Assembly (NCBI RefSeq): GCF_004349065.1
Contig: NZ_SMKZ01000017.1
Span: forward strand, 1 to 64,000
Length of the DNA stretch: 64,000 nt
From: Jiangella asiatica
GTDB taxonomy: Bacteria > Actinomycetota > Actinomycetes > Jiangellales > Jiangellaceae
Direction of reading: 5' to 3'
The position numbers were made by a program, and so were the translations under genes. The notes under the pieces were generated by a model. The model saw only the letters and a program-made list of their open reading frames with translations, made no database searches and was not told the DNA's origin. This document shows, in pieces, positions 34,606 through 42,998 of the stretch. Position 1 is the first letter of the stretch; each line of letters begins with the position of its first letter.

Positions 34606-35700
34606 ATGACAGCGACCGCACCGGCCCTGGAGTTCTCGACGACGCTCACGTCGAACCCGGTACCGGTCGAGCGCCGGTCGCAGGTCCTGGCCAACCCGGG
34701 GTTCGGCACCAACTTCACCGACCACATGGTCACCGCCACCTGGACCCCGGACGGTTGGCACGACGCGGAACTGCGCCCGTACGCGCCGCTGGCCCTCGAC
34801 CCGGCCACCGCGGTGCTCCACTACGCGCAGGCCATCTTCGAGGGCCTCAAGGCCTACCGCCGCGACGACGGCTCGATCTGGGTGTTCCGGCCCCGGGCCA
34901 ACGGCGAGCGGATGCTGCGCAGCGCCGCCCGGATGGCGCTGCCCGAGCTGCCGGTGGAGTCGTTCGTCGAGGCCATCGAGCTGCTGGTGCGCGCGGACGC
35001 CGACTGGGTCCCGTCCGGCGGCGAGACCAGCCTCTACCTGCGGCCGTTCATGTTCGCCTCCGAGGTGTTCCTCGGCGTGCGACCTGCCAAGCAGGTCACG
35101 TTCTGCGTCATCGCCTCACCGGCCGGCGCCTACTTCGCCTCGGGGGTCCAGCCGGTCGACATCTGGCTGTCGTCGGATTACACCCGGGCCGCTCCCGGCG
35201 GCACCGGCGCGGTCAAGTGCGCCGGCAACTACGCCGCCAGCCTCGTCGCCCAGCAGGAGGCCATCGAGCACGGCTGCGACCAGGTGTGCTTCCTCGACGC
35301 GGTCGAGCGGAAGTGGGTCGAGGAGCTCGGCGGCATGAACCTGTACTTCGTGCACGCCAACGGCTCGATCGTGACGCCGGAGCTCACCGGGAGCATCCTG
35401 GAGGGCATCACCCGCGACTCGATCATCACGCTGGCCGCCGACCGCGGCTACAAGGTCGACGAACGGCGCATCTCGATCGACGAGTGGCGCGACGGCGTTG
35501 CGTCCGGCGACATCACTGAGGTGTTCGCCTGCGGGACCGCCGCCGTCGTCACCCCCATCGGCCGGTTGGCCTGGGAGGGCGGCGAGGTGTCCATGGGCGC
35601 CGAGCCCGGCCCCGTCACGCAGGAGATCCGCGCCGCGCTGCTCGACGTCCAGTACGGCCGCGCCGACGACGCCCACGGCTGGATGCACCGCATCGCCTGA
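34606..35700 (+). CDS. ilvE: Branched-chain amino acid aminotransferase
   Basis: 364 residues. PLP enzyme catalysing the last step of Ile, Val and Leu synthesis. Fold type IV motifs: ATAVLHYAQAIFEGLKAYR, the PLP Lys in GAVKCAGNYAAS, AVERKWVEELGGMNLYFV and the phosphate-binding end EVFACGTAAVVTPIG. ATG 34606 follows AAGGGA with good spacing. Its neighbours leuB, serA and cimA make this a branched-chain amino-acid region, although each seems to have its own promoter. Confidence 0.96.
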   Translation: MTATAPALEFSTTLTSNPVPVERRSQVLANPGFGTNFTDHMVTATWTPDGWHDAELRPYAPLALDPATAVLHYAQAIFEGLKAYRRDDGSIWVFRPRANGERMLRSAARMALPELPVESFVEAIELLVRADADWVPSGGETSLYLRPFMFASEVFLGVRPAKQVTFCVIASPAGAYFASGVQPVDIWLSSDYTRAAPGGTGAVKCAGNYAASLVAQQEAIEHGCDQVCFLDAVERKWVEELGGMNLYFVHANGSIVTPELTGSILEGITRDSIITLAADRGYKVDERRISIDEWRDGVASGDITEVFACGTAAVVTPIGRLAWEGGEVSMGAEPGPVTQEIRAALLDVQYGRADDAHGWMHRIA

Positions 35701-35703
35701 CGC

Positions 35704-36180
35704 TCACCGCAACGGCAGCTCGAGCTCCAGCTCGTGCCGGATCGGGATGCCGTCGGCCTCCAGCGGTATGGACGGCTTCAGCGTCTGCCGCGACCTCGTG
35801 ACGGCGTCGTGGTGCAGAGCGACGAGGTCGAAGCCGCGCCGCTGGTAGAAACGCAGCGCATGGACGTTGTCGTTGGTGGTGATCAGCCAGAGGCGGCGCG
35901 CGCCGGCCGCCGTCGCCGCCTCGCCGACGGCGTCGAGGAGGGCCGTCGCCGCGCCGAGCCCGGGGCGGACGGAGTTCAGGGTCGTGATCTCCCAGGCGCC
36001 GTCGCCGGCCCGGTAGGTCAGCACGCCGGCGGGCTCGCCGTCGGCGATGGCGAGGAAACCGGGCAGCTCGGCGGCGTCGAAGAGGACACCGTGCGCCGCC
36101 ATCCGGGTCGTGCCCCAGGCGCTTCCCAGGAGGCGAACGACGAGGTCACGGTCACCCCAGGTGATCGGCCGCACCACCAT
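35704..36180 (-). CDS. GNAT family N-acetyltransferase
   Basis: 158 residues. GNAT fold: VVRPITWGDRDLVVRLL at the start, GVLTYRAGDGAWEITTL, SVRPGLGAATALLDAVGEAA as the acetyl-CoA loop and RRLWLITTNDNVHALRFYQRRGF at the end. The acceptor is unknown. ATG 36180 is chosen so that the start does not run into the divergent cimA leader; the frame is open to 36222. It is convergent with ilvE, three bases apart. Confidence 0.88.
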   Translation of the reverse strand: MVVRPITWGDRDLVVRLLGSAWGTTRMAAHGVLFDAAELPGFLAIADGEPAGVLTYRAGDGAWEITTLNSVRPGLGAATALLDAVGEAATAAGARRLWLITTNDNVHALRFYQRRGFDLVALHHDAVTRSRQTLKPSIPLEADGIPIRHELELELPLR

Positions 36181-36215
36181 GTTCACCGATGCCGCCTCCA
36201 CGACTGGGGGAACCT

Positions 36216-36260
36216 GTGCCATACTGCTGTGCGATGTCCTTCTGTCTGATTATTACGTAG
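36216..36260 (+). CDS. cimA leader peptide
   Basis: GTG 36216, six bases after GGGGG, opens a 14-codon frame MPYCCAMSFCLIIT ending at TAG 36258-36260. An internal ATG at 36234 gives MSFCLIIT and would fit leaderless translation from the box CATACT at 36219-36224. In either case Leu-Ile-Ile-Thr are the last codons before the stop, which is what an isoleucine-pathway sensor should have. The stop directly abuts the first leader hairpin. Confidence 0.78.
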   Translation: MPYCCAMSFCLIIT

Positions 36261-36330
36261 GCGCGCCGGCACCCAGCTCCAATGCCAGGCGCGCAGACCT
36301 CTCGCATCCGCGAGGGGTCTTTTGTTTTGT
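36261..36330 (+). terminator. cimA attenuator: leader hairpin plus intrinsic terminator
   Basis: First stem GCGCGCC (36261-36267) with GGCGCGC (36288-36294); second stem AGACCTCTCG (36295-36304) with CGAGGGGTCT (36311-36320), one G-T wobble, followed by TTTTGTTTTG. Spacing and order copy the ilvB attenuator: leader stop, hairpin, terminator, about 40-80 bases, then the gene. Confidence 0.82.
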
Positions 36331-36371
36331 CAGCCAGCATCGTGTTTCCCCCGACCCGTGAGGACCGAGCA

Positions 36372-37964
36372 GTGACCGACCTCGAAAGCTTCCACGTCTA
36401 CGACACGTCCCTGCGCGACGGCGCCCAGCAGGAGGGCCTGTCGCTGTCGGTGCACGACAAGTTGGCCATCGCCGGCCATCTGGACGAGCTCGGGGTCGGG
36501 TTCGTCGAGGGCGGCTGGCCGGGGGCCGTACCCAAGGACACCGAGTTCTTCCGCCGTGCCCGCACGGAGCTGAACCTGAAGACGGCCACGCTGGCCGCGT
36601 TCGGCGCCACCCGCAAGGCCGGCGCTCGCGCCGCCGACGACCCCCAGGTCCGGGCGCTGCTCGACGCCGAGACGCCGGTGGTCACGCTGGTGGCCAAGAG
36701 CCACGTGGGCCACGTCGAGCGGGCGTTGCGCACCACCCTGGACGAGAACCTGGCGATGATCGCCGACACCGTGGCGTACCTGACCGAGCACGGCCGGCGG
36801 GTCTTCGTCGACTGCGAGCACTTCTTCGACGGCTACCGCACCGACCCCGCGTACGCGCTGCGGGTGGTCCGGGCGGCGACGGAGGCCGGCGCCGACGTGG
36901 CCGTGCTGTGCGACACCAACGGTGGCATGCTGCCCGACGACGTCCGCGCCGTCGTCGCCGCGGTGGCCGCCGAGACCGGCGCCCGCCTGGGCATGCATGC
37001 CCACAACGACACCGGCTGCGCCGTCGCGAACACCGTCGCCGCGGTGGACGCCGGAGCCACCCACGTCCAGGGCACCGTCAACGGCACCGGCGAGCGCACC
37101 GGCAACGCCGACATCGTCACCATCGTGGCCAACCTCGAGCTCAAGCGGGCGCTGCGGGTGCTGCCCGACGGCGCCCTGCAGGAGGCCACCCGCATCGCGC
37201 ACGCCGTCTCCGAGCTGACCAACATCGTGCCGTACTCGCGCCAGCCGTACGTCGGGGCCAGCGCGTTCGCGCACAAGGCCGGGCTGCACGCCAGCGCCAT
37301 CAAGGTCGACCCCGACCTCTACCAGCACACCGACCCCGAGCTCGTCGGCAACGACATGCGGCTGCTGGTGTCGGACATGGCCGGCCGCGCCAGCATCGAG
37401 CTGAAGAGTCGCGAGCTGGGCTACGACGTCTCCGGCGACCGCGAGCTGGTCACCCGCGTCACCCAGCGGGTGAAGGACCTGGAGGCCGCCGGCTACACCT
37501 TCGAGGCGGCCGACGCGTCGTTCGAGCTCCTGCTGCGCACGGAGGCCGAAGGGCAGCGGCTGAGCTACTTCGACGTGGAGTCGTGGCGGGTCATCACCGA
37601 GTCGCGGCCCGGCGGCGACGCCCTCAGCGAGGCGACGGTGAAGCTGCGGGCCGGTGGCGAGCGCGTCGTCGTGACCGGTGAGGGGAACGGCCCGGTCAAC
37701 GCTCTCGACCACGCACTGCGCACCGCGATCGGCGCGCTGTACCCGGAGATCGACAAGCTGGAGCTCATCGACTTCCGGGTGCGGATCCTCGACGCGGCAC
37801 ACGGCACCGACGCGGTCACGCGGGTGCTCGTGGAGATGACGGACGGGAAGACGTCCTGGGAGACCGTCGGTGTCGGCGCCAACATCATCGAGGCGTCGTG
37901 GGAGGCGCTCGTGGACGCCGTCACCTACGGACTGCTGCGTCAGGGGGCCGCTGCGATCAGCTGA
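36372..37964 (+). CDS. cimA: (R)-citramalate synthase
   Basis: 530 residues. Condenses acetyl-CoA with pyruvate to citramalate, a threonine-independent entry to isoleucine. HMGL-like TIM barrel: [20 protein letters not shown] with metal/substrate Arg-Asp, [43 protein letters not shown] and the [15 protein letters not shown] loop. A C-terminal LeuA-type allosteric dimer domain spans about 400-530. EGGWPG and the overall length identify the TIGR00977-type rather than LeuA. GTG 36372 is chosen by family length. Controlled by the attenuator whose leader carries Ile-Ile codons. Confidence 0.93.
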   Translation: MTDLESFHVYDTSLRDGAQQEGLSLSVHDKLAIAGHLDELGVGFVEGGWPGAVPKDTEFFRRARTELNLKTATLAAFGATRKAGARAADDPQVRALLDAETPVVTLVAKSHVGHVERALRTTLDENLAMIADTVAYLTEHGRRVFVDCEHFFDGYRTDPAYALRVVRAATEAGADVAVLCDTNGGMLPDDVRAVVAAVAAETGARLGMHAHNDTGCAVANTVAAVDAGATHVQGTVNGTGERTGNADIVTIVANLELKRALRVLPDGALQEATRIAHAVSELTNIVPYSRQPYVGASAFAHKAGLHASAIKVDPDLYQHTDPELVGNDMRLLVSDMAGRASIELKSRELGYDVSGDRELVTRVTQRVKDLEAAGYTFEAADASFELLLRTEAEGQRLSYFDVESWRVITESRPGGDALSEATVKLRAGGERVVVTGEGNGPVNALDHALRTAIGALYPEIDKLELIDFRVRILDAAHGTDAVTRVLVEMTDGKTSWETVGVGANIIEASWEALVDAVTYGLLRQGAAAIS

Positions 37965-37994
37965 GCCGCCCGTACTGACCTGAGGCACGAGATA

Positions 37995-38012
37995 TGTCAT
38001 CATTAGATGACA
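37995..38012. promoter_or_regulatory. Operator dyad of the first toxin-antitoxin module
   Basis: TGTCATC-ATTA-GATGACA is a perfect 7-bp inverted repeat 26 bases before the antitoxin start. Antitoxins of VapB type usually bind such dyads to autorepress their operon. Confidence 0.6.
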
Positions 38013-38038
38013 GAATTCATGCCACTCGGGAGGGTCAG

Positions 38039-38236
38039 GTGCGTACCACGCTCGCGATCGACGACGAACTGCTCGCCGAAGCCGCGCGTTTGACCGGCAA
38101 GACGGAGAAGACGGCGCTCGTCCGGGAAGGGCTGACGGCTCTGATCGAGCGCGAGAGCGCTCGGCGACTCGCGCGGCTCGGCTCCACCGAGCCCGATCTC
38201 GAAGACATTCCCCGGCGGCGTGGGTCCGCGCCGTGA
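38039..38236 (+). CDS. vapB: VapB-type antitoxin
   Basis: 65 residues. RTTLAIDDELLAEAARLTGK and TEKTALVREGLTALIERESA form a ribbon-helix-helix-like DNA-binding domain of the VapB (DUF2191) type; the C-terminal tail (STEPDLEDIPRRRG) is the flexible toxin-binding part. GTG 38039 follows GGGAGG with five bases between. It overlaps the PIN toxin gene by four bases. The dyad upstream is its likely operator. Confidence 0.88.
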   Translation: MRTTLAIDDELLAEAARLTGKTEKTALVREGLTALIERESARRLARLGSTEPDLEDIPRRRGSAP

Positions 38237-38607
38237 TCCTGGTCGACACGTCGATCTGGATCGATCATCTTCGCGATCGCGACGACGCCCTCGTCGAGCT
38301 ACTCGTGTCGGGCCGGGTCTTGTGCCACCCGTGCGTCATCGGCGAGCTCGCCCTGGGCAACCTCAGGCATCGCGACGAGGTCTTGCGGTTGCTTCACGGA
38401 TTGCCCAGGGCGACGGTTGCCACTGATGGTGAGGTCTTGACGCTGGTCGGCCGGGAGTCGCTCCATGGGCGGGGCATCGGCTACGTCGATGCCCACGTGG
38501 TGGCGTCGGCGAGGCTGACCGCACACGCAACCCTCTGGACCCGTGACAAGTGCCTGTCTGGTGTGGCGTCGCAGCTCGGTGTCGGCGCCGGGCCCGACCT
38601 CAGCTGA
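38233..38607 (+). CDS. vapC: VapC-type PIN-domain toxin
   Basis: 124 residues. PIN ribonuclease with the acidic active site in order: ILVDTSIWIDHLR (first Asp), VIGELALGNL (Glu), GYVDAHVVASARL (Asp) and LWTRDKCL (Asp). VapC toxins cleave tRNA or rRNA and are held inactive by VapB. GTG 38233 overlaps the antitoxin stop. Its end overlaps a small reading frame on the other strand by eight bases. Confidence 0.9.
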   Translation: MILVDTSIWIDHLRDRDDALVELLVSGRVLCHPCVIGELALGNLRHRDEVLRLLHGLPRATVATDGEVLTLVGRESLHGRGIGYVDAHVVASARLTAHATLWTRDKCLSGVASQLGVGAGPDLS

Positions 38608-38755
38608 CGAGACGGAACGCACTGGTCATGACGGCGGAAGCGTCGGCCCACGAGGGGAGTGCGTCGATCTCGATGATGGTGCGGCGGAGAGGTTCGGTGT
38701 CGTACAGTTCGACCCGCCAGCCGTTGCTGCCGTGGTCGAGGATCCCCCGGATCAC
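38600..38755 (-). CDS. Small hypothetical protein, about 51 residues
   Basis: From GTG 38755 the frame reads MIRGILDHGSNGWRVELYDT, EPLRRTIIEIDALPSW and ends SAVMTSAFRLVS. Amino-acid content and strand pattern look like a real compact domain, and third positions follow the usual bias. The frame stays open upstream to about 38806 without ATG or GTG, so the original gene may have been longer and lost its start. I do not recognise the family. Confidence 0.42.
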   Translation of the reverse strand: MIRGILDHGSNGWRVELYDTEPLRRTIIEIDALPSWADASAVMTSAFRLVS

Positions 38756-38890
38756 GCTCGGTCCCTTCTTGTGACTTGGGTCGTTGGGGTGTTGCCACCG
38801 TGAATTCTGTCACTTTCAGACCGGCATGTCGCATCGAAATCGGCCGTGTCGAGCAAGATCAGCCGTTCGGCTCATGCCGGATCGTCCGGA

Positions 38891-38929
38891 TCATCCCGCC
38901 GGGGCGGTGCGCCCGTCCCGGCGGGATGA
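38891..38929. terminator. Strong GC hairpin, 13-bp perfect stem
   Basis: TCATCCCGCCGGG (38891-38903) pairs exactly with CCCGGCGGGATGA (38917-38929) around a 13-base loop. It lies 16 bases beyond the stop of the AHSA1-type gene and beyond the start of the small minus-strand frame. No T-run; probably the terminator of the ArsR/AHSA1 operon. Confidence 0.65.
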
Positions 38930-38944
38930 CCGGGTCCGCGAGCC

Positions 38945-39463
38945 TCATCCGGCCAGTGGGCTGCCGGTCTCCAGCAAGCTCTTGAGGTCGCTGAGCGTCC
39001 ACGCGTGCCCGCCGCCGGCGCCCTCGGCCTCCAGGTCGCCGCGGGTCATCGCGGCCAGCTTCGGCGCGCCGGCGAGCTCGTGCGTCACCGTCAGCGAGCA
39101 GGACCCGCCGTCCGGTGCCCGCCTGATCTCGTGCGTGATGCGGGTGAATCCCTCATCGGCCATCTCCGGGTCCATGAGCATCCGGAACGTGGTGACCAGC
39201 TTGTGCGGTGGGTCGGCCTCGATGACCTCGCCGTCGATGATGACGTCGGGGCACGGATAGCCCTGCGCCTCGGCCTCGGCCTTGAACTGCGGCGTCGGGC
39301 GGACCTGATAGGCGCCGCCCGGGCGCAGGTCGTAGTCGGCGAGGCCGGTGTAGCCGTAGCGCTTGGTCCACTCCGGCTTGGTGATCGCGTCCCAGATCGC
39401 CTCCGGGGTGGCCTTGATGTAGATGCGGTAGACCTGCGTGGTGGTCTCGGTGAGAGTGGTCAT
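38945..39463 (-). CDS. SRPBCC/AHSA1-type ligand-binding protein
   Basis: 172 residues of the START-like AHSA1 fold: VYRIYIKATPEAIWDAITKP, EWTKRYGYTGLADYDLRPGG, ADPPHKLVTTF and a final LSDLKSLLETG helix. Such proteins bind hydrophobic ligands; when coupled to an ArsR regulator, as here by an ATGA overlap, they are common two-gene units of unknown ligand. ATG 39463. No catalytic residue can be assigned. Confidence 0.88.
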   Translation of the reverse strand: MTTLTETTTQVYRIYIKATPEAIWDAITKPEWTKRYGYTGLADYDLRPGGAYQVRPTPQFKAEAEAQGYPCPDVIIDGEVIEADPPHKLVTTFRMLMDPEMADEGFTRITHEIRRAPDGGSCSLTVTHELAGAPKLAAMTRGDLEAEGAGGGHAWTLSDLKSLLETGSPLAG

Positions 39464-39777
39464 GATCCGTTCTCCAGTTCGTCCTTGAGGTCGATCAGTG
39501 CTGACGTGTGGTGCTCGGTGTACTTGTCGATCCACCGGTCGTGGATCTGTTGGATCGGCACCGGGTTCAGGAAGTGGAATTTCTCCCGGCCCGACCGGCG
39601 GGTGACGACGAGGTTCGCGTCCTCCAACACCCGGAGGTGCTTCATCACCCCGTAGCGGGTCATCTCCAGCTCGGACTCCAGCTCGGTGAGCGTGCGGCCG
39701 TCACGCGCGAACAGCAGATCGAGCAGGAACCGGCGAGTCGGGTCGGCCAGTGCCTTGAACACCCTGTCGTCGGTCAT
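39460..39777 (-). CDS. ArsR family transcriptional regulator
   Basis: 105 residues with a winged helix: VFKALADPTRRFLLDLLFAR, TELESELEMTRYGVMKHLRV, and wing LVVTRRSGREKFHFLN. No Cys pair typical of metal sensors is present, so it is of the non-metal, SRPBCC-associated type. ATG 39777 starts seven bases after a -10 box; the promoter contains a GTGACC-AAAT-GGTCAC dyad that is its probable own binding site. Confidence 0.92.
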   Translation of the reverse strand: MTDDRVFKALADPTRRFLLDLLFARDGRTLTELESELEMTRYGVMKHLRVLEDANLVVTRRSGREKFHFLNPVPIQQIHDRWIDKYTEHHTSALIDLKDELENGS

Positions 39778-39784
39778 GGCTGAA

Positions 39785-39814
39785 ACAATAGGTGACCAAA
39801 TGGTCACATGTCAA
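39785..39814 (-). promoter_or_regulatory. arsR promoter with central operator
   Basis: On the minus strand the consensus -35 TTGACA (39809-39814) and the -10 TATTGT (39785-39790) are 18 bases apart. The perfect dyad GTGACC-AAAT-GGTCAC (39792-39807) fills the spacer exactly. The -10 ends seven bases before the ATG, giving a leaderless, autorepressed unit. Confidence 0.75.
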
Positions 39815-39886
39815 CGCCTGACTGCCCTGGACCTTGTCGGGCGGCACTGGGTGGGGCGGGAGGTGGTTTGATGTATGCTGTGCTGT

Positions 39887-40108
39887 ATGTCGGCCACCAG
39901 GACCCAGATCTACCTCACAGCGGAGCAGCGCACGCGCATCGACGAGGTGGTCCGTGCCGAGGGCGTGACTCTCGCCGAGGTGGTTCGCCGTGCGCTCGAC
40001 GCGTACCTCGATCGGGAGCTGGTGGTGTCGGAGGCCGTCCTGGCGTCCACGTTCGGAGCTGATCCGGATGCCACGTATCCCGATCGTGACGAGTGGGACC
40101 GTGGCTGA
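39887..40108 (+). CDS. Ribbon-helix-helix antitoxin of the second PIN module
   Basis: 73 residues. RTQIYLTAEQRTRIDEVVRA then EGVTLAEVVRRALDAYL is a CopG/RHH domain, with a C-terminal acidic tail (TYPDRDEWDRG) that would neutralise the toxin. TATGCT (39874-39879) ends seven bases before ATG 39887, with no ribosome-binding site. It overlaps the toxin start by eight bases. Different family from the first module's VapB. Confidence 0.85.
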   Translation: MSATRTQIYLTAEQRTRIDEVVRAEGVTLAEVVRRALDAYLDRELVVSEAVLASTFGADPDATYPDRDEWDRG

Positions 40109-40448
40109 CGTCCTAGTCGACACCGACATCTTCATCGATCACCTGCGCGGCGCGGCGGCGCTGGCGCCGGGCAAGCACCGTCTGCACTACTCCGTGGTGA
40201 CTCGCGCGGAGCTGTTCGCCGGCTCCTCGGCCACAGACGCCGTCTCCCGGTTGCTCTCGCCGTTCCGCGAGGTGCTCGTCACTCGAGACGTCGCGGAGCG
40301 AGCCGGACGGATTCGGCGGGAGTGCGGTGTCCGCCTACCGGATGCGCTGATCGCGGCGACGGCGTTGGAGCACGGGCTTACCGTCGCAACCCGAAATCGC
40401 GGCGATTTCGAGAAGGTCAGAGGCGTGCGGATCCGGGCCCTTCGCTGA
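40101..40448 (+). CDS. PIN-domain toxin (VapC-like), second module
   Basis: 115 residues. PIN acids in order: VLVDTDIFIDHLRG, VVTRAELFAGS, RLPDALIAATALEHG and VATRNRGDFEKV. The toxin is a predicted ribonuclease controlled by the RHH antitoxin before it. GTG 40101 lies inside the antitoxin gene end. It converges on the helicase gene with only 15 bases between, and shows little similarity to the first PIN toxin beyond the motifs, so this is not a recent duplication. Confidence 0.88.
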   Translation: MADVLVDTDIFIDHLRGAAALAPGKHRLHYSVVTRAELFAGSSATDAVSRLLSPFREVLVTRDVAERAGRIRRECGVRLPDALIAATALEHGLTVATRNRGDFEKVRGVRIRALR

Positions 40449-40463
40449 TCGCCCGGGCGCGGC

Positions 40464-42998
40464 TCAGAGCGCGCCGACGTCGGTGATGGTGACGACCGGG
40501 TGGCCGGCGGCGTTGGACTCGGCGAGGTCGACGGCGGCGGTGAAGCCCCAGTCGTGGTCGCCGGCGGGGTCGTCGAGGATCTGCCGGACCGCCCAGCGGT
40601 CCGGATGCTCGGTGACGATGAGCAGTGCGCCGCTGCGGGCGTCGGGGCCGATGCCGATGTCGGCGTGCTCGTCGAAGTAGGGCTCGAGTGCGTCGGCCCA
40701 GGCGTTGGCGTCCCAGCCGCTGTCGGAGTCGAGCGAACCAAGCGCCGGCCAGTCTCGCCGGGCGGCCAGCTCCACCCGGCGGAACAGCGTGTTGCGGATG
40801 CCCACCAGGAAGGCCCGGCGGTTCTCGGTGATCGGTCGCGGCGTGTTCTCCACGGGAGCGGCGCCCGCACCCACGCCGTCGACGGCGACCGGGTTGCGCA
40901 GCGCCTCCCACTCGTCGAGCAGGCTGGAGTCGACCTGCCGGACCAGCTCGCCGAGCCACTCGATGAGGTCGGCGACGTCGTCGGTGCGGGTCTCCTCGGG
41001 AACGGTCTGGCGCAGTGCGCGGTAGGCGTCGGCCAGGTAGCGGAGCACCAGGCCCTCGGAGCGCGCCAGGCTGTAGAACGCGACGTACTCGCCGAAGGAC
41101 ATGGCGCGTTCGTACAGGTCACGGGCGACGGACTTGGGCGACAGCTCGTGGTCGGCGACCCACGGGTGGCTCTGGCGGTAGATCTCGTACGCCGCGGCCA
41201 GCAACTCCTCCAGCGGCTTGGGGTGGGTGACGTCCTCGAGCAGCTCCATGCGCTCGTCGTACTCGATGCCGTCGGCCTTCATCGCGGCGATGGCCTCGCC
41301 GCGGGCCTTGTGCTGCTGCGCGGACAGCACCTGCCGCGGGTCGTCGAGCGTGGCCTCGACGACGGAGAGGACGTCCGGCGCGTGCGTCGGCGACTCGGGG
41401 TCGAGCAGGTCGAACGCCGCCAGCGCGAACGGTGACAGCGGTTGGTTGAGCGCGAAGTCCGGCTGCAGGTCGACGGTGAGACGCACCGTCCGCCCGGTCT
41501 CGTCGGGCGGGTCGAGCCGTTCGACGACGTCGGCGGCGAGCAGAGCCCGGTAGATGGCGATGGCGCCGCTCACGTGCGCGCGAATGCGCGACGACGGCTC
41601 GTGGCTGTCGGTGAGCAGCTTGCGCATGGCGGCGAACGCGTCGCCGGGGCGGCTGATGACGCCGAGCACCATCGCGTGGCTGACCTCGAAGCTGGAGCTC
41701 AGCGGCTCGGGATCGGCCGCGATGAGCCGCTGCATGGTGGACTCGCCCCAAGAGACGAAGCCCTCCGGCGGCTTTTTGCGCACGACCCGCCGCCGCTTCT
41801 TCGGGTCGTCGCCGGCCTTGGCCAGCGCCCGCTCGTTCTCGATCTCGTGCTCCGGCGCCTGGACGATGACCTCGCCGAGCGTGTCGTACCCGGCCCGGCC
41901 GGCGCGTCCGGCGATCTGGTGGAATTCCCGTGCCGACAGCTGTCGCATGCGGACGCCGTCGTACTTGGTCAGGCCGGAGAAGACGACGGTGCGGATGGGG
42001 ACGTTGATGCCGACGCCCAGGGTGTCGGTGCCGCACACCACCTTGAGCAGCCCGGCCTGGGTGAGCCGCTCCACCAGCCGGCGGTACTTCGGCAGCATGC
42101 CGGCGTGGTGGACGCCGATGCCGTGGCGCACCAGCCGCGACAGCACCTTGCCGAACCCGGAGCTGAACCGGAAGCCGCCGATCTCGTCGGCGATCCGATC
42201 ACGCTGGGCCCGGCTGGCGACGTTGACGCTGACCAGCGCCTGGGCCCGCTCGATCGCCGCGGCCTGGGTGAAGTGGACCACGTAGACCGGCGCGCGGTGC
42301 GTCGACAGCAGCTCGGCCAGCAGCTCGTGCGTCGGCTCGCGCGAGTACGAGTAGGTCAGCGGTACGGGGCGCTGGCTGGACATGACGACGGCGACCTCGC
42401 GCCCCGTCCGCCGCATCAGGTCCTTCTCGAAGAAGGCGACGTCGCCGAGGGTGGCCGACATGAGCAGGAACTGGGCGTTCGTCAGCTCCAGCAGCGGAAC
42501 CTGCCAGGCCCAGCCGCGCTGCGGGTCGGCATAGAAGTGGAACTCGTCCATGACCACCTGGCCGACGTCGGCAGCGGCGCCGTCGCGCAGGGCGATGTTG
42601 GCCAGGATCTCCGCGGTGCAGCAGATGATCGGCGCACTCGGGTTGACGCTGGAGTCGCCGGTCATCATGCCGACGTTCTCGGGCCCGAAGATGTCGATGA
42701 GTGCGAAGAACTTCTCCGACACCAGCGCCTTGAGAGGCGCGGTGTAGAACGTGCGCCGTCCGTCGGCCAGCGCGGCGAAGTGGGCGGCGACGGCGACCAT
42801 GCTCTTGCCGGAGCCGGTGGGGGTGCTGAGGATGACGTGCGAGCCGGAGACCAGCTCGATCAGCGCCTCCTGCTGGGCGGGGTAGAGGTCGAAGCCCCGC
42901 TCGCCCGCCCAGGTGGTGAATGTGTCGTAGAGGGCGTCCGGATCGGGGTCAGCGGCGTTCAGGTAGCTCGTCAACTGGCTGGGTTCCGGCACGGTCAC
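40464..42998 (-). CDS. DEAD/DEAH-box helicase, Ski2-like with DUF3516
   Basis: 844 residues. The motor core (1-400) has LYPAQQEALIELVSGSHVIL (Q-like region), Walker A STPTGSGKS, TAPLKALVSEK, the motif II variant MDEFHFY, LLMSATLGD, and in the second RecA domain GIGVHHAGMLPKYRRLVERL, VVCGTDTLGVGINVP and HQIAGRAGRAGYD. The C-terminal 400 residues match DUF3516, found in actinobacterial Ski2-like proteins. Probable RNA (or DNA) remodelling in the cytosol. GTG 42998 lies 50 bases inside the upstream membrane-protein gene, suggesting coupling. Confidence 0.92.
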   Translation of the reverse strand: MTVPEPSQLTSYLNAADPDPDALYDTFTTWAGERGFDLYPAQQEALIELVSGSHVILSTPTGSGKSMVAVAAHFAALADGRRTFYTAPLKALVSEKFFALIDIFGPENVGMMTGDSSVNPSAPIICCTAEILANIALRDGAAADVGQVVMDEFHFYADPQRGWAWQVPLLELTNAQFLLMSATLGDVAFFEKDLMRRTGREVAVVMSSQRPVPLTYSYSREPTHELLAELLSTHRAPVYVVHFTQAAAIERAQALVSVNVASRAQRDRIADEIGGFRFSSGFGKVLSRLVRHGIGVHHAGMLPKYRRLVERLTQAGLLKVVCGTDTLGVGINVPIRTVVFSGLTKYDGVRMRQLSAREFHQIAGRAGRAGYDTLGEVIVQAPEHEIENERALAKAGDDPKKRRRVVRKKPPEGFVSWGESTMQRLIAADPEPLSSSFEVSHAMVLGVISRPGDAFAAMRKLLTDSHEPSSRIRAHVSGAIAIYRALLAADVVERLDPPDETGRTVRLTVDLQPDFALNQPLSPFALAAFDLLDPESPTHAPDVLSVVEATLDDPRQVLSAQQHKARGEAIAAMKADGIEYDERMELLEDVTHPKPLEELLAAAYEIYRQSHPWVADHELSPKSVARDLYERAMSFGEYVAFYSLARSEGLVLRYLADAYRALRQTVPEETRTDDVADLIEWLGELVRQVDSSLLDEWEALRNPVAVDGVGAGAAPVENTPRPITENRRAFLVGIRNTLFRRVELAARRDWPALGSLDSDSGWDANAWADALEPYFDEHADIGIGPDARSGALLIVTEHPDRWAVRQILDDPAGDHDWGFTAAVDLAESNAAGHPVVTITDVGAL

